Shown: positions 1-10,079, counted from the stretch's first letter. The stretch: DNA of 64,000 bases from Enterococcus sp. DIV0212c (GCF_017377505.1 NZ_JAFREN010000015.1:41934-105933), one strand, 5' to 3'. The notes: generated by a model from the letters alone, not told the origin. Numbers and translations are program-made.

Positions 1-2
1 CA

Positions 3-377
3 GGTATTGAAGAAGGCGGAAAAACAGGCATAACATCGATCACTAGTGGTATCTGTTTCTTTTTAGCGTTATTAGCCTTACCGTTTCTTTCCTACATTCC
101 TGATTCGGCGTTGGCACCGGCGATTATTATAACGGGGTTCTTGATGATTCAACAGATCAAAACACTACATTTTGAAGATTTCAGTGACTATTTTCCTGCG
201 ATGCTGATGATTGTTTTGATTCCATTTACAATGAATATTTCTGATGGTATGGCTTTTGGTTTTGTGGCATATCCATTAACAAAATGGGTTGCAGGGAAAA
301 AATCAGAACTATCGCTACCAATGTGGTTTATTTCAGGTTTATTCTTGATTTATTTGATTGTTAATGTACTGATTTAA
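3..377 (+). CDS. NCS2-family purine permease (guanine/hypoxanthine type), 3' part
   Basis: This is the C-terminal ~124 residues of a membrane permease whose start lies before the window. The reading frame is open from base 3 to the TAA at 375-377. The GIEEGGKTGITS segment at the edge matches the conserved acidic/glycine loop of the AzgA/PbuG branch of NCS2 transporters, which take up adenine, guanine or hypoxanthine by proton symport. It is followed by hydrophobic helices, an FEDFSDYFPA segment and a charged end. Family knowledge gives purine uptake; the exact base cannot be told from this fragment. Two hairpins follow the gene. Confidence 0.8.
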   Translation, partial: GIEEGGKTGITSITSGICFFLALLALPFLSYIPDSALAPAIIITGFLMIQQIKTLHFEDFSDYFPAMLMIVLIPFTMNISDGMAFGFVAYPLTKWVAGKKSELSLPMWFISGLFLIYLIVNVLI

Positions 378-385
378 TAAATAAG

Positions 386-422
386 TAAGTGGGACATAAC
401 TCTTTGAGTCATATCCCACTTA
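386..422. terminator. Hairpin after purine permease
   Basis: A 17-bp stem with a TTT loop and two G-T type mismatches (arms 386-402 and 406-422). There is no T-run directly after it on the + strand, so it may be an RNA stabiliser or act together with the next hairpin. Confidence 0.55.
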
Positions 423-439
423 CATGGAATCCGGATAAA

Positions 440-486
440 CGGTTGGAGCGGAAGCAATCCCTTCTGCTCCAACCGTGCATTTTTTA
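440..486. terminator. Bidirectional terminator between permease and ktrB
   Basis: Arms 440-454 and 461-475 pair over 15 bp with one G-T mismatch, followed by a T-run at 480-485. It lies between the convergent permease and ktrB genes and can serve both. Confidence 0.75.
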
Positions 487-1884
487 ACCAATAATAATTT
501 TTTCAGAAGGATACTCATACCCAATATCACGTGTTTCTTTCGGTACAAATAACATCAAGGTATACAACATACCGATACGTCCAATAAACATTAAAAGAGC
601 GATCATTAATTTACCTACCGTTGTTAAATCAGAGGTAATGCCTAAAGACAAACCAGTTGTTCCAAAGGCGGAAGCAACTTCAACGATAATTGCAATCAGC
701 GGATGATCTTCAGTAGCTGTTAAAAATAAAACCGCAAAGAAACACATGATCAGTGAAAGCATAAAGACAACAATTGATTTTTTTACATCATCATCATCGA
801 TTCGTCGACCAAAGACATTGATCTTGTCTTCGCTTTTCAAAAAAGCATACAAGTATAAACCGATGATCGCAACCGTTGTTGTCCGAATTCCGCCACCGAC
901 TGAACTAGGGCTACAGCCGATAAACATCAATAGCGAAAATACGATCAATGTAGTCACTTGAAAATCACCTAAATCATTGATCTGTAAACCAGCATTCCGA
1001 GTTGTCATAGAATAAAACATTGACGTGATCCAGCGCTGAACTTCGCCCATTCCCACAAATAAATGATCTTTTTCCAATAAATAAATCAAAATCGTTCCGC
1101 CAACAAACAAAATCACAAATGCCAATACTGCAATCTTGCTGAACAGTGAAAAACGGAACGGCAGACCACGTTTTTTCTTCTTAAAAAACAACCATTCACG
1201 AAATTCCATCAAAACAGGGAACCCGATCCCACCGACAAAAATCAAAAACATGATCACGATCAAAAAAACATAGTCATTAGCAAAAGGCATGATTGAATCA
1301 CCAGTAACATCGAATCCTGAGTTAGTCACAGCTGAAATGGATTGATAAAAACCAAAGAAAATCGCTTGCGACCAGCTTTTATAATAACCAGAAAAATAAA
1401 AATAGATAGAAAAAAAAGTTCCGAAAATCACTTGAAACCATAAAATAATCGTAAATGTGATTCGAATCAAACGAACAATACCACTCAATTTAGGCTGATT
1501 CATATCTGTCATGATCAATTGCCGCTGCTTTAAAGAAATTCTGCGTTTTGACAGAATAATAAAAGCTGTCGAAATCATCATGATCCCCAAACCACCGATT
1601 TGAAAAAGAACTTCCATCAAAATGACCCCACGATCATTAAAGACAGAATTAATATCAAACGTTGATAAACCAGTCACACTTACCGTACTGATTGCCATAA
1701 ACAACATGTCGATAAAACCCACATGAGAATCTGGTTCTCTGAAAAATGGTAGGCAAAAGAGTAGATAAGAAATCACAGTCATAATAATATAGTATGAAAC
1801 AATAATTTGTATAGAAGAAAAATTATTGGAAATAAAACGCCTTCCTTTGCGTTGAGCCAACCATAAAAGCCGCATTTGATTCAT
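484..1884 (-). CDS. ktrB: KtrB/TrkH-family potassium uptake channel subunit
   Basis: This 466-aa membrane protein is the ion-conducting subunit of a Ktr potassium/sodium uptake system, normally paired with the cytoplasmic KtrA ring protein, which is not in the window. The four pore loops of the family are visible: VSVTGLSTFD, SAVTNSGFDVTG, SMTTRNAGLQ and SAFGTTGLS, each with its selectivity-filter glycine. An open frame runs 44 codons further upstream, but the ATG at 1884 is chosen because a GGGAGGT site lies just before it and the product then starts MNQMRLLWLAQRKG, giving the usual KtrB length. The gene is divergent from the fumarate-reductase-like gene and ends at a shared terminator. Confidence 0.9.
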   Translation of the reverse strand: MNQMRLLWLAQRKGRRFISNNFSSIQIIVSYYIIMTVISYLLFCLPFFREPDSHVGFIDMLFMAISTVSVTGLSTFDINSVFNDRGVILMEVLFQIGGLGIMMISTAFIILSKRRISLKQRQLIMTDMNQPKLSGIVRLIRITFTIILWFQVIFGTFFSIYFYFSGYYKSWSQAIFFGFYQSISAVTNSGFDVTGDSIMPFANDYVFLIVIMFLIFVGGIGFPVLMEFREWLFFKKKKRGLPFRFSLFSKIAVLAFVILFVGGTILIYLLEKDHLFVGMGEVQRWITSMFYSMTTRNAGLQINDLGDFQVTTLIVFSLLMFIGCSPSSVGGGIRTTTVAIIGLYLYAFLKSEDKINVFGRRIDDDDVKKSIVVFMLSLIMCFFAVLFLTATEDHPLIAIIVEVASAFGTTGLSLGITSDLTTVGKLMIALLMFIGRIGMLYTLMLFVPKETRDIGYEYPSEKIIIG

Positions 1885-2080
1885 AACGGACCTCCCGAAT
1901 ATCATTAAATCAAGTATAGCAGAAAATAAAAGATGGGCAAACAAAGAATAAACGCTTAAAGGAAATAAGAAATTGATTAAAAAAAGCGAGAATATAGCAC
2001 AAATCAAACGGAACATGCTATTTTATTGAAAGGAGAATAACATCTAAGCTTGTAATCAGATTGTTAGGGCTTAATTACTT

Positions 2081-2098
2081 ATGTGATTAATTTCACAT
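2081..2098. promoter_or_regulatory. Crp/Fnr-type palindrome upstream of fumarate-reductase-like gene
   Basis: ATGTGA-N6-TCACAT is a perfect 6+6 bp palindrome with the spacing of the Crp/Fnr regulator family. It lies 70 bp before the start of the flavoprotein gene, in the gap between divergent genes. Binding and the regulator are inferred. Confidence 0.5.
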
Positions 2099-2167
2099 TT
2101 TTAGTTGATTTGAACTGAAAAATAAAAAAGTTTGTTTTGGTTAAAATGTACAAGAGGTGGGAAAAAG

Positions 2168-3685
2168 ATGAAAAAAGTAATCATGAGTTTACTATCATTA
2201 AGTTTATTTGTAGGAGTCGCAGCAGGTTGTACGAGCGATCAAGAAAAAACAACCAAGAAAAGCAAAGAATCAAAAGAAAGCACTGAAGTTACTTCAGGTG
2301 CGTCAGCCAATGGCTATACAGATTTAAGTGAATTAAAAGACAAATATGATATTGTTATTGTTGGTGCTGGCGGTGCAGGTATGACAGCAGCTTTACAAGC
2401 AAAAGAAGCAGGCATGAACCCAGTGATTTTAGAAAAAATGCCAGTTGCTGGTGGAAATACGATCAAATCTTCTTCTGGAATGAACGCATCACAAACTAAA
2501 TTCCAAAAAGAAGACGGCATCACAGACAGCAATGACAAATTTTTTGAAGAAACATTAAAAGGCGGAAAAGGCACAAATGATAAAGAATTACTACGCTTTT
2601 TCGTTGATCATTCAGCAGATGCAATCGATTGGTTAGACAGTAAAGGCATTGTTCTTAGCAATCTAACGATCACTGGAGGAATGAGTGAAAAACGTACCCA
2701 TCGTCCAGCAGACGGTTCTGCAATTGGCGGCTACTTAGTTGATGGACTGGTCCGTAATGTCAAAGAAGAAAAAATTCCTCTGTTTGTTAATGCAGACGTG
2801 ACAGAATTACTTGAAAAAGATGGTCAAGTAGATGGCGTTAAAGTAAAATTAAACGACAAAGAAACAAAAGAAATCGAAACCAATGCAGTTATCGTTACAA
2901 CTGGCGGATTCGGTGCAAATAAAGAAATGCTTGAAGAATACGATCCAAAATTAAAAGATTACGTAACAACAAACCAAGAAGGTACAACTGGTGACGGTAT
3001 CAAGATGATCGAAAAATTAGGCGGCGCAACTGTTGATATGAAAGAAATTCAAATTCATCCAACCGTTCAACAAGACAAATCATTCTTAATCGGTGAAGTG
3101 GTTCGTGGCGAAGGTGCTATCTTAGCTTCACATGAAGGAACACGTTTTGTCAATGAAATGGATACTCGCGATAAAGTTTCTGCTGCAATTACAGCACTAC
3201 CTGAAAAATCAGCATACTTGGTATTTGACCAAGGTGTTCGTGATCGTGCTAAAGCTATCGATTTTTATGATGAACAAGGCTTTGTTGTTGAGGGAAAAAC
3301 AATCGAAGAACTTGCTAAAAAAATCGATATGCCAGAAGCAAAACTAAAAGAAACTTTAGATCAATGGAACAAAGATGTTGCAGCTAAATCTGATACTCAA
3401 TTTGGCCGCAAAACAGGAATGGACAACGATTTATCAACTGGTCCTTACTACGCAATCAAAATCGCACCAGGTATTCACCACACAATGGGTGGCGTGAAAA
3501 TCAATACTAAGACAGAAGTACTAAAAGAAGATGGAACTCCAATCAAAGGATTGTACGCATCGGGTGAAGTTACTGGCGGATTACATGGTGCAAACCGTAT
3601 CGGCGGAAACGCTGTAGCAGACATCATTATCTTTGGTCGCCAATCTGGAACTGAAGCAGCAAATTTTGCGTCAGCACAAAAATAA
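2168..3685 (+). CDS. Lipoprotein fumarate-reductase-like flavoprotein (flavocytochrome c family)
   Basis: A 505-aa FAD-dependent reductase of the fumarate/urocanate reductase family, exported as a lipoprotein. Residues 1-20 are a signal peptide ending AAGC, with Cys21 the likely lipidated residue. Residues 22-55 are a charged Ser/Lys/Glu linker. A Rossmann FAD site follows (DIVIVGAGGAGM, 61-72), then the EKMPVAGGNT region and a C-terminal ASGEVTGGLHGANRIGGN block typical of the family. There is no separate FMN-binding domain, but the linker contains EVTSGAS (residues 40-46), close to the flavin-transferase motif Dxx(S/T)GA(T/S). The ATG at 2168 is preferred over an ATG 36 bp upstream because it follows AGAGGTGGG and gives a normal signal peptide. 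A role as an extracellular electron acceptor enzyme is inferred from characterised Gram-positive relatives. Confidence 0.85.
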   Translation: MKKVIMSLLSLSLFVGVAAGCTSDQEKTTKKSKESKESTEVTSGASANGYTDLSELKDKYDIVIVGAGGAGMTAALQAKEAGMNPVILEKMPVAGGNTIKSSSGMNASQTKFQKEDGITDSNDKFFEETLKGGKGTNDKELLRFFVDHSADAIDWLDSKGIVLSNLTITGGMSEKRTHRPADGSAIGGYLVDGLVRNVKEEKIPLFVNADVTELLEKDGQVDGVKVKLNDKETKEIETNAVIVTTGGFGANKEMLEEYDPKLKDYVTTNQEGTTGDGIKMIEKLGGATVDMKEIQIHPTVQQDKSFLIGEVVRGEGAILASHEGTRFVNEMDTRDKVSAAITALPEKSAYLVFDQGVRDRAKAIDFYDEQGFVVEGKTIEELAKKIDMPEAKLKETLDQWNKDVAAKSDTQFGRKTGMDNDLSTGPYYAIKIAPGIHHTMGGVKINTKTEVLKEDGTPIKGLYASGEVTGGLHGANRIGGNAVADIIIFGRQSGTEAANFASAQK

Positions 3686-3700
3686 ATGAGTTTAAAAGAG

Positions 3701-3742
3701 CCAATAGATTGAACGTCTGCGTTTGTCTATTGGTTTCTTTTT
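3701..3742 (+). terminator. Terminator after fumarate-reductase-like gene
   Basis: CCAATAGA (3701-3708) pairs with TCTATTGG (3726-3733), extended inside by GAACG/CGTTT, and is followed by TTTCTTTTT. Confidence 0.85.
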
Positions 3743-3858
3743 ATACATAAATAGACCTATAATCAAAAACTAAGAAAGCAATTTTTCAAAAATACTGCTT
3801 TTTTGTTGAAAATATAGTAAAATACGAGAGGAACTAAACGAGAGGTGACGACGGACAA

Positions 3859-4452
3859 ATGGCACAATTATTTTTTAAGTATGGCGCAATGAACAGTGGT
3901 AAAACGATTGAAATATTAAAAGTAGCGCACAATTATGAAGAACAAGACAAACCTGTTGTGATTATGACAAGCGGACTTGATACTAGAGATGGTATTGGTG
4001 TCGTTTCCAGCCGTATCGGCCTTAGAAGAGAAGCTACACCGATCTTTAAAGAGACAAATGTTTATGAACTGATCCAAAATTTAGACTATCAGCCTTATTG
4101 TATCCTAGTAGATGAATCACAATTTCTAGAAAAAAAACATGTGATCGAATTTGCCAAGGTTGTGGATGAATTGAATATTCCAGTCATGGCATTTGGCTTG
4201 AAGAACGATTTTCGTAATGAACTATTTGAAGGCTCAAAATATTTGATGCTTTATGCAGATAAACTAGAAGAACTAAAAACGATTTGTTGGTTCTGCCACA
4301 AAAAAGCTACGATGAATCTGCATTATATCAATGGTCAACCTGTTTATGAAGGAACACAAGTCCAAATCGGCGGCAATGAAGCCTATTATCCAGTCTGTCG
4401 CAATCACTATTTCCATCCACCAATTGACGGTGAACAGGAAAAAAATAATTAG
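3859..4452 (+). CDS. tdk: Thymidine kinase
   Basis: This 197-aa cytoplasmic enzyme phosphorylates thymidine to dTMP in the pyrimidine salvage pathway. It is a type II (tetrameric) thymidine kinase: the P-loop GAMNSGKT is at residues 9-16, the Walker B-like ILVDESQFL at about 88-96, and a zinc-binding lasso is formed by CWFC and a later VCRNHYF. The length is normal. The start follows GAGAGGTGA with a slightly long spacer. It heads a same-strand housekeeping run leading to prfA, with a 57-bp gap, and its function pairs naturally with upp further down. Confidence 0.95.
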   Translation: MAQLFFKYGAMNSGKTIEILKVAHNYEEQDKPVVIMTSGLDTRDGIGVVSSRIGLRREATPIFKETNVYELIQNLDYQPYCILVDESQFLEKKHVIEFAKVVDELNIPVMAFGLKNDFRNELFEGSKYLMLYADKLEELKTICWFCHKKATMNLHYINGQPVYEGTQVQIGGNEAYYPVCRNHYFHPPIDGEQEKNN

Positions 4453-4509
4453 CTAAGAAAAAATGAAAAATAAACGATACCTATTAAATAAAAAGAGGAG
4501 CAACTAACT

Positions 4510-5583
4510 ATGTACGATCAGTTACAATCAATCGAAGATCGCTATGAAGAATTGGGCGAGTTATTAAGCGATCCAGAAGTTATTAGTGATACAAAACGTT
4601 TTATGCAATTATCCAAAGAAGAAGCGAATACTCGTGAAACAGTCGACGTTTATCGTCGCTACAAGCAAGTAGTCGATGGAATCAGTGACACCGAAGAATT
4701 ACTAGGTGAAAAACTAGATGCTGAAATGGCTGAAATGGCCAAAGAAGAACTTTCAGAATTAAAGAAAGAAAAAGAAGTGTTAGAAGAACGAATCAAAATT
4801 TTACTATTGCCAACAGATCCAAATGATGACAAAAATATCATCATGGAAATCCGTGGAGCAGCAGGCGGCGATGAAGCTGCTTTATTTGCTGGTGATTTAT
4901 TTGGGATGTACCAAAAATATGCGGAATCACAAGGCTGGAAAACAGATGTGATGGAAGCTAGCATCACTGGTATCGGCGGCTACAAAGAAGTAATCATGAT
5001 GATTTCAGGAGACAACGTTTTCTCTAAGCTAAAATATGAAAGTGGTGCACACCGCGTTCAACGTGTTCCATCAACTGAGTCACAAGGTCGTATCCATACA
5101 TCAACAGCTACTGTGGTTGTTTTACCAGAGGCTGAAGAAGTAGAACTAGATCTTGCGGATAAAGATATACGTACAGATATCTATCATGCAAGTGGCGCTG
5201 GTGGTCAGCACGTCAATAAAACCGCTTCTGCTGTTCGTTTGACTCACATACCAACTGGAATTGCTGTTGCGATGCAAGATGAACGTTCGCAAATCAAAAA
5301 CCGTGAAAAAGCTATGAAAATTTTACGTGCCAGAGTGTACGATCAAATGCAACAAGAAGCACAAAGCGAATACGATGCAAATCGTAAATCAGCTGTTGGT
5401 ACAGGCGATCGTTCTGAACGAATCCGCACCTACAACTTCCCACAAAATCGTGTAACGGATCACCGCATTGGTTTAACGATCCAAAAACTAGACCAAATTC
5501 TAGCTGGGAAATTAGATGAAATCGTAGATGCATTAGTCTTATACGATCAAACATCAAAATTAGAAGAGATGCAAAATGGGTAA
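4510..5583 (+). CDS. prfA: Peptide chain release factor 1
   Basis: RF1 (357 aa) recognises UAA and UAG stop codons on the ribosome and triggers peptide release. The catalytic GGQ is at residues 231-233 in the [21 protein letters not shown] context, and the preceding domain carries [17 protein letters not shown] lies before the ATG. The 3' end overlaps prmC by 8 bp. This is the usual pairing, because PrmC methylates the glutamine of the GGQ motif. Confidence 0.97.
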   Translation: MYDQLQSIEDRYEELGELLSDPEVISDTKRFMQLSKEEANTRETVDVYRRYKQVVDGISDTEELLGEKLDAEMAEMAKEELSELKKEKEVLEERIKILLLPTDPNDDKNIIMEIRGAAGGDEAALFAGDLFGMYQKYAESQGWKTDVMEASITGIGGYKEVIMMISGDNVFSKLKYESGAHRVQRVPSTESQGRIHTSTATVVVLPEAEEVELDLADKDIRTDIYHASGAGGQHVNKTASAVRLTHIPTGIAVAMQDERSQIKNREKAMKILRARVYDQMQQEAQSEYDANRKSAVGTGDRSERIRTYNFPQNRVTDHRIGLTIQKLDQILAGKLDEIVDALVLYDQTSKLEEMQNG

Positions 5584-6409
5584 CCGTTATTTTGAAGTCC
5601 TTGAACGGGCTTCTTCTTTTTTAGAAAAACAAGGCAAAGAAGGCTATAGTATTTTATTCGTTTTCCTTGAAAGAAAAGGCTGGACAAAAACAGATTGGCT
5701 GCTTCATCTAAAAGAAGAAATTTCACCAGAAGATGAGCAACAACTTAATAACGACCTAAAACGGCTTGCAGAAAATTATCCACCGCAATATTTATTAGGC
5801 TATAGCAATTTTTATGACCATCGTTTTCTAGTCAATGAGCATACATTGATTCCTAGACCAGAAACGGAAGAATTAGTTGACCGCTGCTTAAAAGAAGATC
5901 CTAACGGACAGCTGAATGTTGTTGATGTGGGAACTGGAACAGGGGCAATCGCAATCAGTTTGAAATTCGCTCGACCTGATTGGCAAATAACAGCAATCGA
6001 TATTTCAGAAGAAGCATTGAAGGTTGCAGAAAAAAATGCCCAGCTTTTAGAAGCGCCGATTCAATTTATTCATGGAGATGGACTAAAACCAATGAGTGAT
6101 CAAAGAATCGATATCTTGATTTCAAATCCTCCTTACATCAGTAATACTGAATGGGACTTAATGGATGAAAGTGTTCGGACATTTGAACCGAAAACGGCAC
6201 TTTTCGCAGAAAATGAAGGCTTAGCGATTTATCAGCAACTAGCCGAAGAAGCAAAAGATATACTGAATCCCGACGGTAAAATTTATTTAGAAATTGGTTT
6301 TCAACAAGGAGAATCTGTAAAGAAGATTTTCCAGCAAACATTCCCGCAAAAACAAGTACGCGTTGCTCAAGACTTATCGGGAAATGATCGAATGGTAATC
6401 ATTTCATAA
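5576..6409 (+). CDS. prmC: Release-factor glutamine N5-methyltransferase
   Basis: PrmC/HemK (277 aa) transfers a methyl group from S-adenosylmethionine to the GGQ glutamine of release factors. Residues 1-80 form the helical N-terminal domain. The SAM-binding [13 protein letters not shown] loop is at about 115-127 and the substrate-clamping NPPY at 184-187. Translation probably couples to prfA, whose end it overlaps. Domain order and length match the family. Confidence 0.95.
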   Translation: MGNRYFEVLERASSFLEKQGKEGYSILFVFLERKGWTKTDWLLHLKEEISPEDEQQLNNDLKRLAENYPPQYLLGYSNFYDHRFLVNEHTLIPRPETEELVDRCLKEDPNGQLNVVDVGTGTGAIAISLKFARPDWQITAIDISEEALKVAEKNAQLLEAPIQFIHGDGLKPMSDQRIDILISNPPYISNTEWDLMDESVRTFEPKTALFAENEGLAIYQQLAEEAKDILNPDGKIYLEIGFQQGESVKKIFQQTFPQKQVRVAQDLSGNDRMVIIS

Positions 6410-6428
6410 AAAAGAGGAGGGATAAAAA

Positions 6429-7466
6429 TTGGAGACAAAACAATTTACAGGTGACGAGATCGACCAAGCCTCAGCGTTGATTTGTAAAGGAGAATTGATC
6501 GCTTTTCCAACTGAAACAGTTTATGGACTTGGTGCAAATGCATTAGATGAGCATGCCGTGAAACAAGTTTACGCAGTCAAAGGACGTCCCAGCGATAATC
6601 CGCTGATTGTTCATGTCAGCGATTTTGAGATGGTTAAACAATATGTAACTGATTTCCCCTCAAACACCAAAGCGTTAGTGGATTCCTTTTGGCCCGGCCC
6701 TTTAACATTAATCTTCACTGTAAAACCAAATACATTTTCATCTACTGTCACTGGCGGTCTAAAAACAGTTGCTTTTCGGATGCCTAAAAATGATAAAACA
6801 TTAGCGCTGATTAATAAAGCTGGCGTGCCATTGGTAGGTCCAAGCGCTAATACTTCTGGCAAACCGAGTCCAACAACAGCTCAACATGTGTTTCATGATT
6901 TACATGGGAAAATCGCGGGTATCTTAGATGACGGAGCGACTCAGATTGGTGTGGAATCAACGGTGTTGGACTTAACCGCTGCAGATGGAGTTCCAGTTAT
7001 TTTAAGACCAGGAGCAATCACCAAAGAAAGTTTGGAAGAAGTTGTCGGTAAGGTACGTGTAGATCAGCATTTAATCAGTGAAAAAGAAGCCCCTAAAGCA
7101 CCAGGGATGAAGTATAAACATTATTCCCCAGATACTCCTGTATGGATTGTTGATGGCAATCTGGATGTATTTGAAAAAGCGATAACATGGGCTAAAAACA
7201 AAAACCAACGAATTGGTTTATTTGCGGATAATCAAATTATATCAGCATTTTCTGATGAAATAGATGAAGGCTTTTCTTTTGGAGAAGATTCGGTTGAACA
7301 GGCAACTAAGCTATTATTTGCTGGACTTCGATCGTTAGATGAAAAAAATATCGACATAATTTTTGCCCAAGCGTTTCCAGAAACTGGATTGGGTATCGCT
7401 TACATGAATCGACTGAAGAAAGCTGCAAACCAAAATATTTTAAAAATTGATTCGATTTTCGAGTAG
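6429..7466 (+). CDS. L-threonylcarbamoyladenylate synthase (Sua5 type)
   Basis: This 345-aa enzyme makes threonylcarbamoyl-AMP from threonine, bicarbonate and ATP, the first step of the tRNA t6A37 modification. The YrdC domain (residues ~10-200) shows [10 protein letters not shown] near the start and the [12 protein letters not shown] and [14 protein letters not shown] motifs. The extra ~130-residue C-terminal Sua5 domain follows the [14 protein letters not shown] linker, so this is the long Sua5/YwlC form. The start is TTG at 6429, because AAGAGGAGGG lies just upstream and no ATG fits. The gene is the fourth in the tdk run. Confidence 0.93.
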   Translation: METKQFTGDEIDQASALICKGELIAFPTETVYGLGANALDEHAVKQVYAVKGRPSDNPLIVHVSDFEMVKQYVTDFPSNTKALVDSFWPGPLTLIFTVKPNTFSSTVTGGLKTVAFRMPKNDKTLALINKAGVPLVGPSANTSGKPSPTTAQHVFHDLHGKIAGILDDGATQIGVESTVLDLTAADGVPVILRPGAITKESLEEVVGKVRVDQHLISEKEAPKAPGMKYKHYSPDTPVWIVDGNLDVFEKAITWAKNKNQRIGLFADNQIISAFSDEIDEGFSFGEDSVEQATKLLFAGLRSLDEKNIDIIFAQAFPETGLGIAYMNRLKKAANQNILKIDSIFE

Positions 7467-7521
7467 AGAGCTTTTAAGTATGATACAATCGGTACAAACA
7501 AATGAAATGGAGGCTTGTTTA

Positions 7522-8760
7522 ATGGATTATAAAACATTTGATCCTGATTTATGGGATGCAATTGCAAAAGAAAATGATCGTCAAGAAAACAATCTGGAGC
7601 TGATTGCATCAGAAAACGTTGTTTCTAAAGGTGTTATGGCAGCACAGGGAAGTATTCTTACAAATAAGTATGCAGAAGGCTATCCTGGCAAACGTTATTA
7701 TGGAGGTTGCGAGTTTATTGATATCGTTGAAGATTTAGCAATTGACCGTGCCAAAGAATTGTTTGGTGCAAAATTTGCGAATGTTCAGCCTCACTCAGGC
7801 TCTCAAGCGAATACAGCTGCATATCTTTCATTGATTGAACCAGGGGATACCGTTTTAGGGATGGATTTGTCTGCGGGAGGACATTTAACTCACGGTTCAC
7901 CAGTCAATTTTAGTGGGAAAACTTATAACTTTGTGAGCTACGGCGTTGATCCGACAACAGAAGTGATCGATTATAATGTTGTGCGTATTTTAGCGCGTGA
8001 ACATCAGCCTAAATTGATCGTTGCAGGAGCCAGTGCGTATTCTCGTACGATCGACTTTGAAAAATTCCGTGAAATCGCAGATGAAGTCGGCGCAAAATTA
8101 ATGGTAGATATGGCTCATATTGCAGGGCTTGTAGCAGCTGGCTTACATCCTAATCCAGTACCATATGCTGATATCACAACATCAACAACACATAAAACTC
8201 TACGCGGACCTCGTGGTGGACTTATTTTAACAAATGACGAAGATTTAGCGAAAAAAATCAATAGCAATATTTTCCCTGGTATTCAGGGCGGACCATTAGA
8301 ACATGTCATTGCCGGTAAAGCAGTTGCTTTTAAAGAAGCACTAGACATTACCTTTAAAGAATATAGCGAACAAGTCATTGAAAATGCTAAAGCGATGACC
8401 AAAGTTTTCAATCAAACACCAGAAGCTCGTTTAGTGAGCGGTTCAACAGACAATCATTTATTATTGATCGATGTTAGTGGTTTTGGTTTAAACGGAAAAG
8501 AAGCAGAAGCGATTTTAGATAGCGTGAATATCACGGCTAATAAAAACTCAATTCCATTTGAACAGCTTAGTCCTTTTAAAACAAGTGGTATTCGTATTGG
8601 TACACCTGCAATCACGACTCGAGGATTTAAAGAAGACGATTGTGTGGAAGTGGCTAAATTAATCGTGAAAGCTTTAAATGATCATGAAAATGAAGCAACT
8701 CTTTCTGAGGTTCGTGCCTCTGTTAGTGAGCTGACAAAAAAATATCCACTTTATAAGTAA
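7522..8760 (+). CDS. glyA: Serine hydroxymethyltransferase
   Basis: GlyA (412 aa) is a PLP enzyme that interconverts serine and glycine while loading tetrahydrofolate with a one-carbon unit. The PLP lysine is Lys225 in [15 protein letters not shown], and [13 protein letters not shown] precedes it. The frame is open 75 bp further upstream, but the ATG at 7522 follows ATGGAGG at normal spacing and gives the family start [14 protein letters not shown]. Its gap to the preceding gene is short (55 bp); a weak -10-like TACAAT at 7484-7489 could add a separate promoter. Confidence 0.96.
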   Translation: MDYKTFDPDLWDAIAKENDRQENNLELIASENVVSKGVMAAQGSILTNKYAEGYPGKRYYGGCEFIDIVEDLAIDRAKELFGAKFANVQPHSGSQANTAAYLSLIEPGDTVLGMDLSAGGHLTHGSPVNFSGKTYNFVSYGVDPTTEVIDYNVVRILAREHQPKLIVAGASAYSRTIDFEKFREIADEVGAKLMVDMAHIAGLVAAGLHPNPVPYADITTSTTHKTLRGPRGGLILTNDEDLAKKINSNIFPGIQGGPLEHVIAGKAVAFKEALDITFKEYSEQVIENAKAMTKVFNQTPEARLVSGSTDNHLLLIDVSGFGLNGKEAEAILDSVNITANKNSIPFEQLSPFKTSGIRIGTPAITTRGFKEDDCVEVAKLIVKALNDHENEATLSEVRASVSELTKKYPLYK

Positions 8761-8766
8761 AAGTTT

Positions 8767-8802
8767 CGAGTGATTGACTAGTCAATCGCTCGATTTTGTT
8801 TT
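8767..8802 (+). terminator. Terminator between glyA and upp
   Basis: CGAG-GATTGAC arms pair around 8767-8792, followed by ATTTTGTTTT. Confidence 0.75.
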
Positions 8803-8839
8803 ACAATAGGAAGGAATAAATTATTGAAGGAGAATGAGC

Positions 8840-9469
8840 ATGGGAAAATTCCAAGTTATTGATCATCCACTGATCCAACACAAATTAACAATCATTAGAG
8901 ATAAGGATTGTGGTACAAAGGTTTTTCGTGAAGTCGTGAATGAGATTGCAATGCTTATGGCATATGAAGTTTCAAGAGATATGCCTTTAGAAGACGTTGT
9001 TATTGAGACACCAATCTGCAAATCAACACAAAAAACATTATCTGGTAAAAAGGTAGCAATCGTGCCTATTTTACGCGCAGGTATTGGAATGGTAGATGGT
9101 ATTTTGGAATTGATTCCAGCAGCAAAAGTTGGACATATCGGTTTATACCGTGATCATGATACATTAGAACCAGTTGAATATTTTGTGAAAATGCCTGAAG
9201 ATATCGATGCACGTCAATTATTCGTCGTTGATCCAATGTTAGCAACAGGCGGATCTGCAATTATGGCGATCGATGCATTAAAAGCACGTGGCGGCAGCAA
9301 CATTAAATTTGTTTGTTTAGTTGCAGCGCCAGAAGGTGTGAAAGCTTTACAAGAAGCTCATCCAGATATCGATATTTATACTGCAGCATTAGATGAATAT
9401 TTAGATAAAGATGGCTACATCGTTCCTGGTTTAGGGGATGCTGGTGATCGTTTGTTTGGAACAAAATAA
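8840..9469 (+). CDS. upp: Uracil phosphoribosyltransferase
   Basis: UPRT (209 aa) converts uracil and PRPP to UMP in pyrimidine salvage. The PRPP loop [12 protein letters not shown] is clear, and the C-terminal [14 protein letters not shown] is the uracil-binding end of the family. The ATG at 8840 ([11 protein letters not shown]) is preferred over an ATG two codons upstream because AAGGAG then has a spacer of 8 rather than 2 bases. A strong terminator follows. Confidence 0.96.
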   Translation: MGKFQVIDHPLIQHKLTIIRDKDCGTKVFREVVNEIAMLMAYEVSRDMPLEDVVIETPICKSTQKTLSGKKVAIVPILRAGIGMVDGILELIPAAKVGHIGLYRDHDTLEPVEYFVKMPEDIDARQLFVVDPMLATGGSAIMAIDALKARGGSNIKFVCLVAAPEGVKALQEAHPDIDIYTAALDEYLDKDGYIVPGLGDAGDRLFGTK

Positions 9470-9480
9470 TTAAACGATTT

Positions 9481-9527
9481 AATAGCTGATCAGAAATAGT
9501 TTCATATTTCTGATCAGCTATTTTTTT
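9481..9527. terminator. Strong bidirectional terminator after upp
   Basis: Perfect 18-bp arms (9481-9498 and 9505-9522) with a 6-nt loop, then a T-run. It lies between convergent upp and the DUF2187 gene. Confidence 0.92.
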
Positions 9528-9567
9528 ATAAACAAAAAATCCATCCAATAATAATGGATGGAAGAAG

Positions 9568-9804
9568 CTATACTTTTTTTAGTTTTTTGTAATTGATGAC
9601 GATCACACCATTACTTTTAACCATTAAATCTGTGTTATCAGAGTTTTCATCAATTTCCACAACAGCAGAATTATTTAATTGTTTAGTGATAATTCCAGTT
9701 TGTGGCTGACCATGCATCAAGAAAGTGACCTGAGTATCAACAGTGAATAAATCCCCCTCCGCAGAAGGCTCAACAGGACGATTAAAGTTACCGAAATTAG
9801 ACAT
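9568..9804 (-). CDS. DUF2187 (YkvS-like) small protein
   Basis: A 78-aa protein with a small beta-rich, KOW-like domain. The central GIITKQLNNSAVVEIDENSD and the end IVINYKKLKKV resemble Bacillus YkvS (DUF2187), whose function is not established. No signal peptide or membrane segment is seen. AAAGGAAG precedes the ATG. It stands alone, convergent with upp. Confidence 0.75.
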   Translation of the reverse strand: MSNFGNFNRPVEPSAEGDLFTVDTQVTFLMHGQPQTGIITKQLNNSAVVEIDENSDNTDLMVKSNGVIVINYKKLKKV

Positions 9805-9901
9805 TCAAAAAAACTTCCTTTCTTAACTAACTCTATTATACCATAAATGAAGAAAAATTTCAGAAAACTAATTTTATTTTAAAAAAGGAACAGTTTCTAC
9901 C

Positions 9902-9930
9902 TTTACAAAAGGTAGGTTTAGTTTTATAAT
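9902..9930 (+). promoter_or_regulatory. Promoter of tRNA-Thr
   Basis: TTTACA (9902-9907), a 17-bp spacer and TATAAT (9925-9930) end 12 bp before the tRNA. Confidence 0.85.
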
Positions 9931-9942
9931 TTTGAGTGTATC

Positions 9943-10015
9943 GCCAGCTTAGCTCAGTCGGTAGAGCAACGCACTCGTAACGCGTAGGTCGTAGGTTCGA
10001 TTCCTACAGCTGGCA
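9943..10015 (+). tRNA. tRNA-Thr(CGT)
   Basis: The 73-nt cloverleaf folds with acceptor arms GCCAGCT/AGCTGGC, D arm GCTC/GAGC, T arm GTAGG/CCTAC with TTCGATT loop, and anticodon loop CTCGTAA, so the anticodon is CGT (codon ACG). Discriminator base is A and CCA is not encoded. The anticodon stem ACGCA/CGCGT has an A-C mismatch at pair 31-39 next to the loop. Confidence 0.95.
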
Positions 10016-10028
10016 TTAATTAAAAGAG

Positions 10029-10079
10029 AAACAGGCATATCAAAGTTTTTGAACTTTCGGTATGTCTGTTTTATTTTTA
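10029..10079 (+). terminator. Terminator after tRNA-Thr
   Basis: AAACAGGCATA pairs with TATGTCTGTTT (one G-T), with an inner AAAGT/AACTT helix, then TTATTTTTAT. Confidence 0.85.
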
